Origin: Planctomycetaceae bacterium
Lineage (GTDB): Bacteria; Planctomycetota; Planctomycetia; Planctomycetales; Planctomycetaceae
Length of the DNA stretch: 64,000 nucleotides
Assembly (NCBI GenBank): GCA_029259845.1
Contig: JAJDEI010000095.1
Location: 42,520 to 106,519, forward strand
Direction: 5' to 3'
The notes beneath the pieces were generated by a model. The model saw only the letters and a program-made list of their open reading frames with translations, had not been told where the DNA came from and ran no database searches. Shown here piece by piece: positions 8,690-17,603 of this stretch; positions within the stretch are counted from its first letter, which is position 1; every line of letters starts with the position of its first letter. The position numbers and the translations under genes were made by a program.

Positions 8690-11278
8690 ATGGATGCCGT
8701 CACGCAGGACTCGTCTGCGCTCTGCCCGTATCGCCTATCGCTGGTCTTGCCGGCGTGGAATGAAGAAGCCGTCATTGCCCAGGCGGTCGAGGAAGCTGTT
8801 GCCGCGCTGGCTCAGGTGACGGCTGAATTCGAGGTCATCGTCGTCGATGACGGCAGTACGGACCGCACCGCTGCGATCGCCGCGGCGCTGGCGGCTGAAG
8901 ACCGGCGGGTCCGCCTGGTCCGGCAACCGGCGAATCGCGGATACGGAGCCGCCCTCCGAGCCGGGTTTGCGGCGGCGCACCACGAACTGGTCGCCTTTAC
9001 GGATGCCGACTGCCAGTTCGAGTTGGGCGATCTCACCTACATGCTGCCGTTAGCGCGGCAATACGACATCGTCAGCGGGTATCGCATTGACCGAAAAGAC
9101 CCCCCGCTGCGACGATTCTGTTCCTGGGGTTACAACACCCTGATCCAGGGGCTGTTAGGCAGCACGGTTCGCGACGTCGACTGTGCGCTGAAGATCTTCC
9201 ATCGCGACCAACTGCCGTCCATCGAGCCGCAGTCGGACCATTACTTCGCCAATACGGAGATGTCGACAAATGCCCGCATGCAAGGGTTGAGCATCGTGGA
9301 AGTGGGCGTCCAGCATCGCCCGCGGGCCGCCGGTGTAAGCAAGGTTTCGATGCTGGAGGTGCCCAAGACACTCTCGTCGCTGCTGCCGTTCTGGTGGCAG
9401 ACGATGATGTTCCCCCACGGCGCGATTTCCCCCGGACAGCGACGGGGGCTTCGTGGGCCGAACCGGATGCCCCTCGCAGATGCGGAATCGCGCCGAGCGG
9501 AATCTGAAGCGAGGCCGGACGATGGCGGAGCCTGGACGCGGAAGCAGTTCTGGGCCGCGTTCCTGCTGCTGCTGGTCGTCGCCGGTTCGCTACTGTTTCC
9601 CGAATTATCGTATCCGCTGATTGAGCCGGACGAAGGGCGGTACGCGGAAATCCCGCGTGAGATGCTGGCGACCGGCGACTGGATTGTCCCCCTCTTTCAC
9701 GGCGAACCGTATCTGGATAAGCCGCCGCTTTTCTATTGGTTGTGTGCGGCGAGCTACAAGGTATTCGGATTGCACGACTGGGCCGCGCGTCTGGTGCCGG
9801 CCATCGCAGCCTGGCTGACGGTTGTCGCGACCTATTGGTTCGGATCCCGGCTCCTCGGCCGCCAAGCCGCGTTTCTGGGTTCGATGATGCTGGCGCTCTC
9901 CATCGGGTTCATCTGCTGCGGCCGCTTCCTCATCCTCGACAGCCTGCTGGCGTTGCTGGTGTCCGGGAGTTTGTTTACCGCACTGGCGACTGTTTCGCAG
10001 GGGCGTTTTCGTTGGGGTTGGTGGCTGGTTTCTGCCGGACTCTGTGGCCTGGGAGTGCTGGCGAAAGGTCCTGTCGCATTGGCGCTGGTGGCACCGCCGG
10101 TTGTGGCCCATGCGTGGCTGAATCGGCATCCCCGGGCTCCGAGGTGGCGACAGTGGTCGGCCTATCTGGCTGTGATCGCGGCAATCACGATTCCCTGGTA
10201 CGTGGGGATGACCCTGCGGATGCCCGGCTTCGTGCAGTACTTTTTCTGGGAACACAACGTCAACCGATTCCTGTCGGGATCGAATCATCCGGAGCCGTTC
10301 TGGTATTACGCTCCTGTTCTGTTGCTGAGCTGCATGCCGTGGGGATTGTTGTTGTTCCCCTTGGGAAAATATCTCGTCAGCCGCTCGCCCCAGACCCGGG
10401 CGAGCCGAACCCCCGCAGTGGGATTCCTCGTTCTGTGGGCGGGGTGGTGCCTGTTGTTCTTCAGTGCCTCGCGGGGCAAGCTGCCGACCTACCTGTTGCC
10501 CTGCCTCCCGGCGATCATGCTGCTGCTGGGGCATTACGTCCACGAGACCTGCTCTCCGTTCGCCGGCAACGTCCTGGTGCGCGTCAAGTCGCACATGCTG
10601 TTTCACCGCGGGGTGCTCTATTTGGGAGCAGCCGGCATCCTGTTTGCGGGAACACTGTTACTGCTGGGACTGGATGGGCGGCTCGAGACGCTGGTGCATG
10701 GGTTGTTGTGGGTGGGTTTGCTCGTTGCGGCCGTGGCTCTGCGACGTCGCGTTCCTCCCAAAGCGGTCTATGCCGTTTTTTGTGTGGCCGCCTTTGCTGT
10801 CGTCAGCAAGCTGACGCTGGACGCTTTCCCAACCTGGGCGAACCAACGTTCTCTGTTCGGCGGCTCTCAACGCACCGCCACCGTCCTGCGCGACATCTGC
10901 AGCGAGCATCCCATTGCCTGTGTGGCGGGCGACTGGGGGTCGGTTCCCTTTTACCTGAACCGGGATGATGTCGCGCTCTTCCCGGACATTCGCAACGGGG
11001 AGATTCGTGGATTCCTGGAGCAGCCGGGCGTGTCGATTCTGGTGATCAATCACGCGATCGATGTCAACGGCGACGTGCTACAGTCCTGCGTCCCTGATGA
11101 CGCCCAAGTGCAAGAGCTGACCGCGACTCCGAAAGCGACCGTTCTGGCAGTTCGTCATCAAACACCAAAGTTGACCGGAATCCGCCAGGTTTCGGCCGAG
11201 TCGCCCGCCCCAGTGACGAGGGAATCGTCCGACATCCCCCGTTTTGCCCACACGGCCGGTCGCGCGATCTCGCGATAG
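8690..11278 (+). CDS. Fused GT2 glycosyltransferase and ArnT/PMT-like membrane glycosyltransferase
   Basis: An 862-residue fusion. Residues 1 to about 260 are a GT2 polyprenyl-phosphate-sugar synthase-like domain: LSLVLPAWNEE, VIVVDDGSTD and the FTDADCQ metal motif. From about residue 290 it becomes a polytopic GT39/GT83 enzyme with the ArnT-type first loop EPDEGRYAEIPREM and the segment YLDKPPLFYW, then about ten membrane helices and a periplasmic C-terminal domain. The first half would charge a lipid carrier and the second would move the sugar to an envelope acceptor, so the fusion joins donor synthesis with its use. ATG 8690 is chosen because the preceding residues are unlike the family. 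The acceptor is unknown. Confidence 0.9.
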   Translation: MDAVTQDSSALCPYRLSLVLPAWNEEAVIAQAVEEAVAALAQVTAEFEVIVVDDGSTDRTAAIAAALAAEDRRVRLVRQPANRGYGAALRAGFAAAHHELVAFTDADCQFELGDLTYMLPLARQYDIVSGYRIDRKDPPLRRFCSWGYNTLIQGLLGSTVRDVDCALKIFHRDQLPSIEPQSDHYFANTEMSTNARMQGLSIVEVGVQHRPRAAGVSKVSMLEVPKTLSSLLPFWWQTMMFPHGAISPGQRRGLRGPNRMPLADAESRRAESEARPDDGGAWTRKQFWAAFLLLLVVAGSLLFPELSYPLIEPDEGRYAEIPREMLATGDWIVPLFHGEPYLDKPPLFYWLCAASYKVFGLHDWAARLVPAIAAWLTVVATYWFGSRLLGRQAAFLGSMMLALSIGFICCGRFLILDSLLALLVSGSLFTALATVSQGRFRWGWWLVSAGLCGLGVLAKGPVALALVAPPVVAHAWLNRHPRAPRWRQWSAYLAVIAAITIPWYVGMTLRMPGFVQYFFWEHNVNRFLSGSNHPEPFWYYAPVLLLSCMPWGLLLFPLGKYLVSRSPQTRASRTPAVGFLVLWAGWCLLFFSASRGKLPTYLLPCLPAIMLLLGHYVHETCSPFAGNVLVRVKSHMLFHRGVLYLGAAGILFAGTLLLLGLDGRLETLVHGLLWVGLLVAAVALRRRVPPKAVYAVFCVAAFAVVSKLTLDAFPTWANQRSLFGGSQRTATVLRDICSEHPIACVAGDWGSVPFYLNRDDVALFPDIRNGEIRGFLEQPGVSILVINHAIDVNGDVLQSCVPDDAQVQELTATPKATVLAVRHQTPKLTGIRQVSAESPAPVTRESSDIPRFAHTAGRAISR

Positions 11279-11371
11279 CAGCACGCTGTTGACTTTGCAC
11301 GCGCCGAATCCCGGTTCTTGCCGGGCTGCCAACCGGTTGCGACCGGGCATGCTGTTTTCGCGAGTTTCACA

Positions 11372-11773
11372 TCACCGTGAGGGGGCGAGGTTGCCGGCGG
11401 AGGACTCGAAGAACTTGCGGCGGCGGCGGGTCGAATCGGGCGTGGGGCCGCGCGATTCTCGCAGATCCTGAAGGTTGGCTTCACAGAGACGACAGCCAAC
11501 AGTGCGCAAATGGAATTCGACGTAGTCGGACAATTCATCGGTCGCGGTGCCGAGCAGGTATCCGCCCAACTGGCTTCGTGAGAGACAGCTCAGCCGCTGA
11601 CGCCTCCAGATCTCGCCGACCGTGTGGCCGCCTTGGTCGCGGCGATGGATGAGGATCGCCGCTTGCTGCCTCAGGACCGGCGACGATCGCAACTCGCGCT
11701 CAATGTGGGTCGCCCGCTCCGCCGGAAGCTGCTCGTCCAGATACGCCAGCAGTTCGTCGTCGGTGATATCCAT
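11372..11773 (-). CDS. Planctomycete anti-sigma-factor-like hypothetical protein
   Basis: A 133-residue cytoplasmic protein. It opens with MDITDDELLAYLDEQLP, the N-terminal pattern of zinc-finger anti-sigma factors. RDQGGHTVGEIWRRQRLSCLSRSQLGGYLLG and YVEFHLRTVGCRLCEANLQDL then match a hypothetical family that I recall from many planctomycetes. The C-x2-C in the tail may be the remains of a zinc site. No membrane helix and no adjacent ECF sigma gene are present. It is divergent from hsp20. A role in sigma or kinase signalling is inferred, not shown. Confidence 0.7.
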   Translation of the reverse strand: MDITDDELLAYLDEQLPAERATHIERELRSSPVLRQQAAILIHRRDQGGHTVGEIWRRQRLSCLSRSQLGGYLLGTATDELSDYVEFHLRTVGCRLCEANLQDLRESRGPTPDSTRRRRKFFESSAGNLAPSR

Positions 11774-11794
11774 CGCAGACTTCGCCGGAAAGGG

Positions 11795-11920
11795 TTGGTA
11801 CCATCAGGCTCGATTCTGGCGAGTCATGCCATCGCAGGGCAAGCCCTCATTGAATCCGGCTGCGGAATGGGTGGCCCCAGTCCATCGGACTCCGCGCCAC
11901 GGAATCCGATTGGTACCATC
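11795..11920. repeat. Paired direct repeat TTGGTACCATC in a divergent promoter region
   Basis: The same 11 bases occur at 11795-11805 and 11910-11920, between the anti-sigma-like gene (minus) and hsp20 (plus). Each contains the 8-base palindrome TGGTACCA. They could be binding sites or promoter elements for hsp20. GGTACC also occurs just after hsp20 (12480-12485) in another context. Confidence 0.35.
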
Positions 11921-11962
11921 CTGTTTCTTCCGTCACATGTCACCACCACGGAGTGCCTGGCC

Positions 11963-12475
11963 ATGAACGCTGATTCGCCGAATCCGGAAAACCTGCTGAC
12001 CTCTTCCGTCGAACGCCTGCGGCACGAACTGGACCGTTGGCTCGACGTCGCATGGACGCAAGGCGAACGTGCTATCGATACGCTCGGTATTCGGGGCGGC
12101 GAACGGGACTGGTGCCCGCCGATCGATGTCATCGAAACCGGCGATTCCGTGCGTGTGGAAGTCGAACTCCCCGGTATTGATCCGGAAACCGTCGAGGTGA
12201 CGCTCGCCGGCCATATGCTCACGATCACCGCTCCCATCCCCTCCCCCAAAGTCGAAGGACAGGTCCGCCGTCGGGAACGTCCGCGCGGCCGCTTCAAACG
12301 GTCCGTTGCATTGCCCGTCTCCGTCAACGCCGACGAAGTGGCAGCGGAGTCTTCAAACGGCCTGCTGTCTATCACTGTTGCCAAAGTGGAAGCCGAAAAA
12401 GAGAAACGGGTCCCCGTCAAAGCCGGCAGCGCCAAACCAGCCGCGGAACCCGTTCCAGCCTCAACGCAGGGGTAA
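11963..12475 (+). CDS. Hsp20/alpha-crystallin small heat-shock protein
   Basis: A 170-residue ATP-independent holdase chaperone. The alpha-crystallin domain spans roughly residues 50-145: PPIDVIETGDSVRVEVELPG, LTITAPIPSP, RRRERPRGRFKRSVALPVSV and NGLLSITVAK. The C-terminal tail is Ala/Pro/Lys-rich (AKPAAEPVPAS). The frame is open back to 11624, but ATG 11963 gives a normal-length protein. The gene has its own upstream region containing the second TTGGTACCATC copy. Confidence 0.92.
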   Translation: MNADSPNPENLLTSSVERLRHELDRWLDVAWTQGERAIDTLGIRGGERDWCPPIDVIETGDSVRVEVELPGIDPETVEVTLAGHMLTITAPIPSPKVEGQVRRRERPRGRFKRSVALPVSVNADEVAAESSNGLLSITVAKVEAEKEKRVPVKAGSAKPAAEPVPASTQG

Positions 12476-12546
12476 ACTTGGTACCGGAGGCGCACAGCCC
12501 GTCCCGGAATCCCTGTCGGCCCCCTTGGCTCCCGCGCCTCAAGGAT

Positions 12547-12703
12547 CAGGGCCGTTCAAAGATTGAATCTGGGCAACCTGGTAACCCGAAGCGTAAGCGA
12601 GGAACGAATTGCTCACTCACGTCCGGTTCCTCGCTTACGCTTCGGATGACCAGAGAGCTTGTCCCGGCCGGATTTCTCCAAACGGAAACTTTGAACGGCC
12701 CTG
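12547..12703 (+). repeat. 157-base palindromic element, copy 1 (family R1)
   Basis: Begins CAGGGCCGTTCAAAG and ends CTTTGAACGGCCCTG, a perfect 15-base terminal inverted repeat. An inner stem pairs CCGAAGCGTAAGCGAGGAAC with its complement around a loop of about 20 bases. Copies of exactly the same length lie at 13867-14023 and, inverted, at 41438-41594. Short open frames in it are by-products of the repeat. It carries no transposase, so it is MITE- or REP-like. It fills most of the hsp20-GYF spacer. Confidence 0.9.
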
Positions 12704-12788
12704 TCTCAAGGATGGAGCGAATCGACACCGGCTGTTAGGTTAGGGTGAACCGTGTTCGTTGTTGCCGCATGTGAATCGTCCTCTTCTC

Positions 12789-13748
12789 ATGGCTCCACCT
12801 GCTTCGCACACAGATGCGACGGCCCCGGGACCCGGAGAGCACCATTGGTTCTACCGGGGACCGGAGGGGACGTGCGGACCTGTTTCGACGGAGCAGATGT
12901 TGCAGGACGCGCGGCACGGACTGCTGACACCGCAGAGCGACGTCCGTCTCGGACTTGAAGGCGACTGGGTTCGTGCGTCGACGCTGGAGGGGTTGCTTCC
13001 CCGCACTCCAACAGGCTGCGGCGGGCAGCAACCGCCGGACGGGGGAGAGCAGGGCGGTGTTGCGGAATCGGGCCGCGACCGCAGCGAGCTGACACGGGCG
13101 GTGGCGGAGTGTCGTCTCTACCTGCATGAACGGGAGGCCGCACGGACGAATCCGCCGGTTGAGCCACGTTCTCGGCCCCTGCACTCGTCTGAACAGTTCG
13201 TCGAACGGCTCGTTTCAGGCACAGGGGCCGTGGTGGCGATTGCCAGCAGCGCCGTGCTTGGAATCCTGGAGACCATCTTTGCAGTGATGACGGGCGGTCT
13301 GCCGAACCTTTCGACGGTCCGCCGCATCATTGGCTCCCGGCTCGTCTGGGGTATCGCGTTGAGTGGCCTCATCATTGCCGTCGCATTTGTGGCTTACAAT
13401 GCCGCCACCAAACAGCGGCGGCAGGTGGCAACTGTCGAACAACTGGCGGCGGAGCTGCGGACGCTGCGGAACCGGTCTGCCGATGACGCCGCCTGGACGG
13501 CGTTCACCGGACGGGCGACTGAGACACTCAACCGGACGATTCCGGAACTGGAAGAGTCAGCCGACGCGAGTGACCGGGTGTCAATTGATTTGCTCTGGGC
13601 GGCCCGCGACTTTCTGCCGCAGATGCTCAAGGACGCACGGTTTGAACCCAGCGAAGCGGAGCGCCAGTTCGACGTCTGCATGCGGCGGATTCGCATCACG
13701 CACGAATCCGCGCGGCATCGCTCCGCAAACGGGCCGAACCGTGACTGA
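12789..13748 (+). CDS. GYF-domain membrane protein, function unknown
   Basis: A 319-residue protein. The N-terminal region has a GYF_2 domain: HHWFYRGPEGTCGPVSTEQMLQ, then GDWVRASTLEGLLP. A charged linker leads to two close hydrophobic stretches near residues 145-170 and 187-210 (LVWGIALSGLIIAVAFVAYN). The C-terminal half is helical and charged (QVATVEQLAAELRTLRNRS). Such GYF_2 proteins are common in planctomycetes and are thought to be protein-interaction modules at the inner membrane. Start chosen at ATG 12789; a start at 12759 is possible. It lies between two R1 repeat copies. Confidence 0.72.
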   Translation: MAPPASHTDATAPGPGEHHWFYRGPEGTCGPVSTEQMLQDARHGLLTPQSDVRLGLEGDWVRASTLEGLLPRTPTGCGGQQPPDGGEQGGVAESGRDRSELTRAVAECRLYLHEREAARTNPPVEPRSRPLHSSEQFVERLVSGTGAVVAIASSAVLGILETIFAVMTGGLPNLSTVRRIIGSRLVWGIALSGLIIAVAFVAYNAATKQRRQVATVEQLAAELRTLRNRSADDAAWTAFTGRATETLNRTIPELEESADASDRVSIDLLWAARDFLPQMLKDARFEPSEAERQFDVCMRRIRITHESARHRSANGPNRD

Positions 13749-13756
13749 GCGTCTGC

Positions 13757-13807
13757 CCGGAAACTGATGGACCGTTAGCCGGGAGGGCGAGGCTCCCGCC
13801 GTGCCGC
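13757..13807 (+). repeat. Dispersed repeat R6, copy 1
   Basis: Contains CCGGAAACTGATGG followed by GGGAGGGCGAGGCTCCCGCC. Related copies lie at 14071-14150 (inverted), 17388-17480, 34810-34862 and 61781-61860. It starts just behind the GYF gene stop, so it might serve as a 3' structure. Confidence 0.7.
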
Positions 13808-13866
13808 AATCGGAGCGAGCGGTGTCCCATCCATTTAACGGGATCGCGTAGATCGGCACCCGCAGG

Positions 13867-14023
13867 CAGGGCCGTTTAAAGATTGAAGCTGGGCAACCTC
13901 GTCACCCGAAGCGTCAGCGAGGGACGAATCGCTCACTCACGTTCGCTTCCTCGCTGACGCTTCGGGTGACCATTGAGCTTGTCCAGGCCGGTCTTCGCCA
14001 AAGTGAAACTTTGAATGGCCCTG
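13867..14023 (+). repeat. 157-base palindromic element, copy 2 (family R1)
   Basis: Same length and orientation as the copy at 12547. The termini are CAGGGCCGTTTAAAG and CTTTGAATGGCCCTG. The inner stem reads GCGTCAGC paired with GCTGACGC, where copy 1 has GCGTAAGC with GCTTACGC, a compensatory change that keeps pairing. Confidence 0.9.
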
Positions 14024-14070
14024 CACCCGCAGGAGACCGAGTTGCAACTATTGTGGCGAAATCGTCACGG

Positions 14071-14150
14071 CGCGGCTCGGCAGGAACCTCGCCCTCCCAG
14101 CCGGTGCCGCGATTCAGAAGCCGAGCTTCCGGACAGACTCTCAGACAGTG
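14071..14150 (-). repeat. Dispersed repeat R6, inverted copy 2
   Basis: On the minus strand the order is GAGTCTGTCCGGAAGCTCGG, then GGGAGGGCGAGG, then GCCGAGCCGCG, with some rearrangement between blocks. It lies between R1 copy 2 and the DUF2071 gene. The 13749-14213 gap consists mainly of repeats. Confidence 0.6.
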
Positions 14151-14213
14151 TCGCGATCGAGACAGCACAAGATGGCTGCTCAGAATTCCGGAAATCAAAG
14201 ACTTCCCGGAGGC

Positions 14214-15044
14214 TCAACTGCTGACCGCTTGCAGCGGGAATACGTCGACGTCGACACCGCGGCTCAACAGTGCGTGTGCCGGGGGAGCGCCGGTTCGCGG
14301 GAATCCGTTGAGTTCCAGCAGCGAGTCGTCGAACACCTCGACAGCGACGGGACTCGCTTCATACGGCGGATGATGGACGATGCCCTGCATGAGCCGACCG
14401 TCTCCGCCGTCGGCAAACAGGACGTACCGTTCGACCAGAAAGAACTCCAACGTACCGGGCACGCTCGTCGATGGTTCGGCTTGCGGCTCATAGATGAAAC
14501 GGCTGGCCAGGCTCGGCTTCGTGCCTCGGCGGCGGGAGCAAAACTCGACCCGGCCGCTCTGTCGGTCCCATTCGTACGACATCCGTGCGTGATGGTAGGG
14601 CAGATGAAAGAAACGCCGCGCCCACCAGACCGCCAAACGGGAATCGGTATCCAGCGAATAGAACCAAACGCCCGGTGTCCCCTGCCGGTCGACGACGTAG
14701 GTCCGGCAATTGAGTTCCTGGAAGTTTGAAATCCCCGGAATGGACGGTGACCAACAGGGCTGAATTTTGCGCATGAAAAACGGCACGACTCCGACCCACG
14801 CCCGACCATCAAAGGTGTCCACGGTCAGCCCGGACGGCAGCGTCGCCTGCACAAACGCAGCGTCCGCCTCCCAGTGGAGAAACAGCAACTCCTGCCACGA
14901 TTGGTACATGACAGGACGCTGTGGCGGCCGCTTGCGGACAGCGAGCCGCCGCTGCATCGTTGTCAGGGAGCCTTCGCCCATCGCGGCGGCAGCCGGCGCG
15001 AGGTTCCTGCGATCGGCGCCGGCTTGCGGTGATTCCGGATGCAT
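14214..15044 (-). CDS. DUF2071 (YqjF-like) protein
   Basis: A 276-residue protein from ATG 15044; internal ATGs at 14981 and 14957 are also possible because the first about 30 residues are low in family character. From RPVMYQSWQELLFLHWEAD onward it matches DUF2071: TLPSGLTVDTFDGRAWVGVVPF, FQELNCRTYVVDRQGTPGVWFYSLD and RVEFCSRR. No signal peptide or membrane helix is apparent and there is no catalytic motif to read. The family fold is related to acetoacetate decarboxylase, but the function is unknown. It stands alone between repeat-rich spacers. Confidence 0.82.
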   Translation of the reverse strand: MHPESPQAGADRRNLAPAAAAMGEGSLTTMQRRLAVRKRPPQRPVMYQSWQELLFLHWEADAAFVQATLPSGLTVDTFDGRAWVGVVPFFMRKIQPCWSPSIPGISNFQELNCRTYVVDRQGTPGVWFYSLDTDSRLAVWWARRFFHLPYHHARMSYEWDRQSGRVEFCSRRRGTKPSLASRFIYEPQAEPSTSVPGTLEFFLVERYVLFADGGDGRLMQGIVHHPPYEASPVAVEVFDDSLLELNGFPRTGAPPAHALLSRGVDVDVFPLQAVSS

Positions 15045-15838
15045 TGTTGCGGTTCCCGTCTTGTTCGAGTCCAGACGCAGCGTCGCCGAGAGTGGGGGAA
15101 CGTTCGGTCTCGCGATCAGTCCCCACACGGAGAAGCCGGAGTTTTCCGTTTCTGGCGTGGTGCGAACAAATCGTCGGCGGCCGTGCTGTCACATGGTCAC
15201 TCGGATTTCGAAGCTGAGAGTTCGGATCTGAAATCTGAGACACCAGATATCAGATTCTCGATGAGCCCATCAGCTTCCGCTGCGCACTGTGACATTGTCA
15301 CCCCGAGCCCGTCACCGCCTGCGATTCGAATCCTGAACTGTCAACGCGGCGAAAACTTCACCGGTAAAATGGCCATTTCAATGAGCCGGCCCGTCCGGAA
15401 CAAGTCAGCGTGCGTGCATGCCAGTGCCAACGTCTTGTTGAATCTGGGGCGTTGTACGGACGTCGACCGTCGCCGCTGGCTCCGCGCTAACACAAATCCA
15501 CGATTCCTGTTAGGCCGGAGGCAACGCCGACAGTCCCCCATCGTGAAAAACACGTTCACCCCGCGTGCATGCGGACACCCGGTGTCTCAAATCCGAAAGT
15601 GGTCCCGCGGTCGCTGCGGCAGCCAATTCAGGCCGCCACACCGAAGCCACAACAAAACACCGCGCCTCATCGGCAACTCGTCCGCCTCGCTGCGGCTGAT
15701 GTTGCCGCTGCGGCGCCTCGACGTCTGAAGTCGCCATTCACCGAGGTGGGAACCTCCACTATGATTGGTGCTGTCGGAGTTCGGCCCCATTGTTCCCTGC
15801 TTTGCCCATTGGCCCTGTGACCCCTGCGGCGGAATGCG
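15045..15838. other. Repeat-bearing spacer, no convincing gene
   Basis: About 790 bases between the DUF2071 start and the DUF1570 gene. An open frame at 15039-15728 exists but lacks recognisable protein character, start signal or helices. The only structure recognised is the R9 repeat at 15513-15568. Confidence 0.5.
15513..15568 (-). repeat. Dispersed repeat R9, copy 1
   Basis: The minus strand reads GTGAACGTGTTTTTCACGAT, then GGGGGA and CGGCGTTGCCTCCGG. A similar block, opposite in orientation, is at 26803-26870. It contains a small hairpin (GTG..CAC). Short open frames beginning MNVFFTMG and MFFTMGG come from this repeat. Confidence 0.65.
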
Positions 15839-17380
15839 ATGACGTCGACGTATCGAACGGCTCTTGTCGTCGCACTGATTGCCGGAGCCTTCATCTCACG
15901 CAGCGAGGCAGCCGGGAGCAGCGCGTCCCTTGCTCTGCTGAATCAGCGGTATGAGAAGCGGCATGCCCAGTTCGCAGCCGCGATGGAAGAACTGGCCGCC
16001 AAGGCCGAGAAAACATCCGCACCGGAAGTCTCCGCTGCCATTCGCCGGCTGATCCCCACGCTCGCCGAACAGACCCTGGATGTCGACAACCTGCCGCGGC
16101 ATGTGCGAAAGGAACTTCCGGCATCCCTCCCGGAAGCCGAGCGGCAGCGGCGTTCGCAGTTGCATCACATTCGTTCGGACTACGCCAAGGATCTGTGCAC
16201 ACTCTCACGCCGCGCTCTGAATGCTGAGCATGTGAGCCTCGCCTTCCACCTGGTCCGCGAAGTCGCCTTCCATGATCCGGACCACCGATTGGCAAGGCAG
16301 TTGCTGGGCTACGTCCGCCATAACGACGACTGGGTCACGCCCTTCGAGCAAAGCATGCTCCGCAGAGGGTTCGTCTGGCACGACAAGTTTGGATGGTTGC
16401 CTCAAAAATATGTCGAGCGTTACGAGCAGGGACAACGCTTCTACCGCGGACGCTGGCTGACGGCCGCCCAGGAGGCGGCCCAACGCCACGATTTCAACAA
16501 GGCGTGGGAGATCGAGAGCGACCATTTTCTGATCAAGACCAACCAAAGCCTCGAACGCGGCGTTGCACTCAGCGTCGCCCTGGAGCACTTCCACCGGTTC
16601 TTTCGCCGTGAGTTCGCAGCGGTCTTTGATTCCCCCGAGCAGATGCGACAACTCTTCACCGCCAGGAATGCCCACGGGCGGGGCCGGGCGCAGCGGCACA
16701 AAGTCCACTACTACCAGAGCCGGGAGGAATTCGAGTTCCGGCTGCGGGAAAAACAGCCGGGCATCGAAGCCTCCAATGGCCTGTACCTCCCTGCGGACCG
16801 TACCGCCTACTTTTTCTACAACCCCGACAACTTCGAGAGCAATCTCGAAACCCTGTTTCACGAAGTCACCCATCAGCTCTTGAGTGAAAGCCAACTCAAG
16901 CTCATCGAGGTGGGGCAGCATGCGAATTTCTGGCTGATCGAAGGCATCGCCTGCTATCTGGAATCATTCGAAATTGACAAGGACGGCACCATCTCCGTCG
17001 GCGACCCACGGCATGTCCGTCTCCACTGGGCCCGCGAACGACGGCTCAAAGAGAATTTCTACATCCCCTTGTCCCGGTTCACGCGAATGGGCATCGCCGG
17101 TTTTCGGCCCAGCATCGGCAACGAACTCCTGCTCAAACGCTACAGCCAGGCAACCGGGCTCACGCACTTTTTCCTGCACTACGAAGACGGTCTCTATCGC
17201 GATGCGCTGATTAAGCACCTTTCCCAAATCTACAGCCCCCAGGCGCGCATTCGTGAGAATCCACAGCCGCTCGACGAACTGACCGGCGTCTCATTCGCAG
17301 AGCTCGACCGGCAGTACCTCAGCTATCTCACCGAGATGCAGTCCGTACTCGACACCCAGGCAGCCGCGCGGCAGCAATAA
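15839..17380 (+). CDS. Secreted DUF1570-type zinc metallopeptidase
   Basis: A 513-residue protein. A signal peptide is visible (MTSTYRTALVVALIAGAFISRSEA), then a long helical region to about residue 225, which may act as a prodomain. The C-terminal DUF1570 domain has the zinc motif HEVTH near residue 342 (ETLFHEVTHQLL) and the downstream glutamate in WLIEGIACYLES, the gluzincin layout. The segment VWHDKFGWLPQKYVERYEQG is a planctomycete-type repeat-like module. It is exported and probably acts on envelope or external protein; the substrate is unknown. It stands alone, with an R6 repeat just after the stop. Confidence 0.82.
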   Translation: MTSTYRTALVVALIAGAFISRSEAAGSSASLALLNQRYEKRHAQFAAAMEELAAKAEKTSAPEVSAAIRRLIPTLAEQTLDVDNLPRHVRKELPASLPEAERQRRSQLHHIRSDYAKDLCTLSRRALNAEHVSLAFHLVREVAFHDPDHRLARQLLGYVRHNDDWVTPFEQSMLRRGFVWHDKFGWLPQKYVERYEQGQRFYRGRWLTAAQEAAQRHDFNKAWEIESDHFLIKTNQSLERGVALSVALEHFHRFFRREFAAVFDSPEQMRQLFTARNAHGRGRAQRHKVHYYQSREEFEFRLREKQPGIEASNGLYLPADRTAYFFYNPDNFESNLETLFHEVTHQLLSESQLKLIEVGQHANFWLIEGIACYLESFEIDKDGTISVGDPRHVRLHWARERRLKENFYIPLSRFTRMGIAGFRPSIGNELLLKRYSQATGLTHFFLHYEDGLYRDALIKHLSQIYSPQARIRENPQPLDELTGVSFAELDRQYLSYLTEMQSVLDTQAAARQQ

Positions 17381-17387
17381 GAGGGTC

Positions 17388-17480
17388 CCCGGAAACTGAT
17401 GACCCGTTTTTCGAGAGGGCGCGTTCTTCCGGGAGGGCGCCGAAGTTCAGGGGCCGAGTTTCCGGACAGACTCCCAACGC
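17388..17480 (+). repeat. Dispersed repeat R6, copy 3
   Basis: Contains CCGGAAACTGATGACCCGTT, GGGAGGGCGC and a second block GCCGAGTTTCCGGACAGACT. It lies in the convergent spacer between the DUF1570 gene and the molybdoenzyme gene. Confidence 0.65.
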
Positions 17481-17603
17481 CTTCCGGCACGGCGGCTTCC
17501 GCTGCGTGGATCGCCCCCGCCACCCTTCCCCTTGTGAAAAGACAAGACACCCCGGGGACACCCCCGGGGTCGCCGATGTGGAAGCGACCGGGCCGACGCA
17601 GGC

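Noticed and set aside
13914..14198. Small frames in R1 copies (such as the one with MVTRSVSEEANVSERFVPR)
   Set aside because: They arise from the palindromic repeat and recur wherever it does, without start signals.
15039..15728. 229-residue plus-strand frame before the DUF1570 gene
   Set aside because: Low-complexity Arg/Ser/Pro composition, overlaps the DUF2071 start and repeat R9, no ribosome site.
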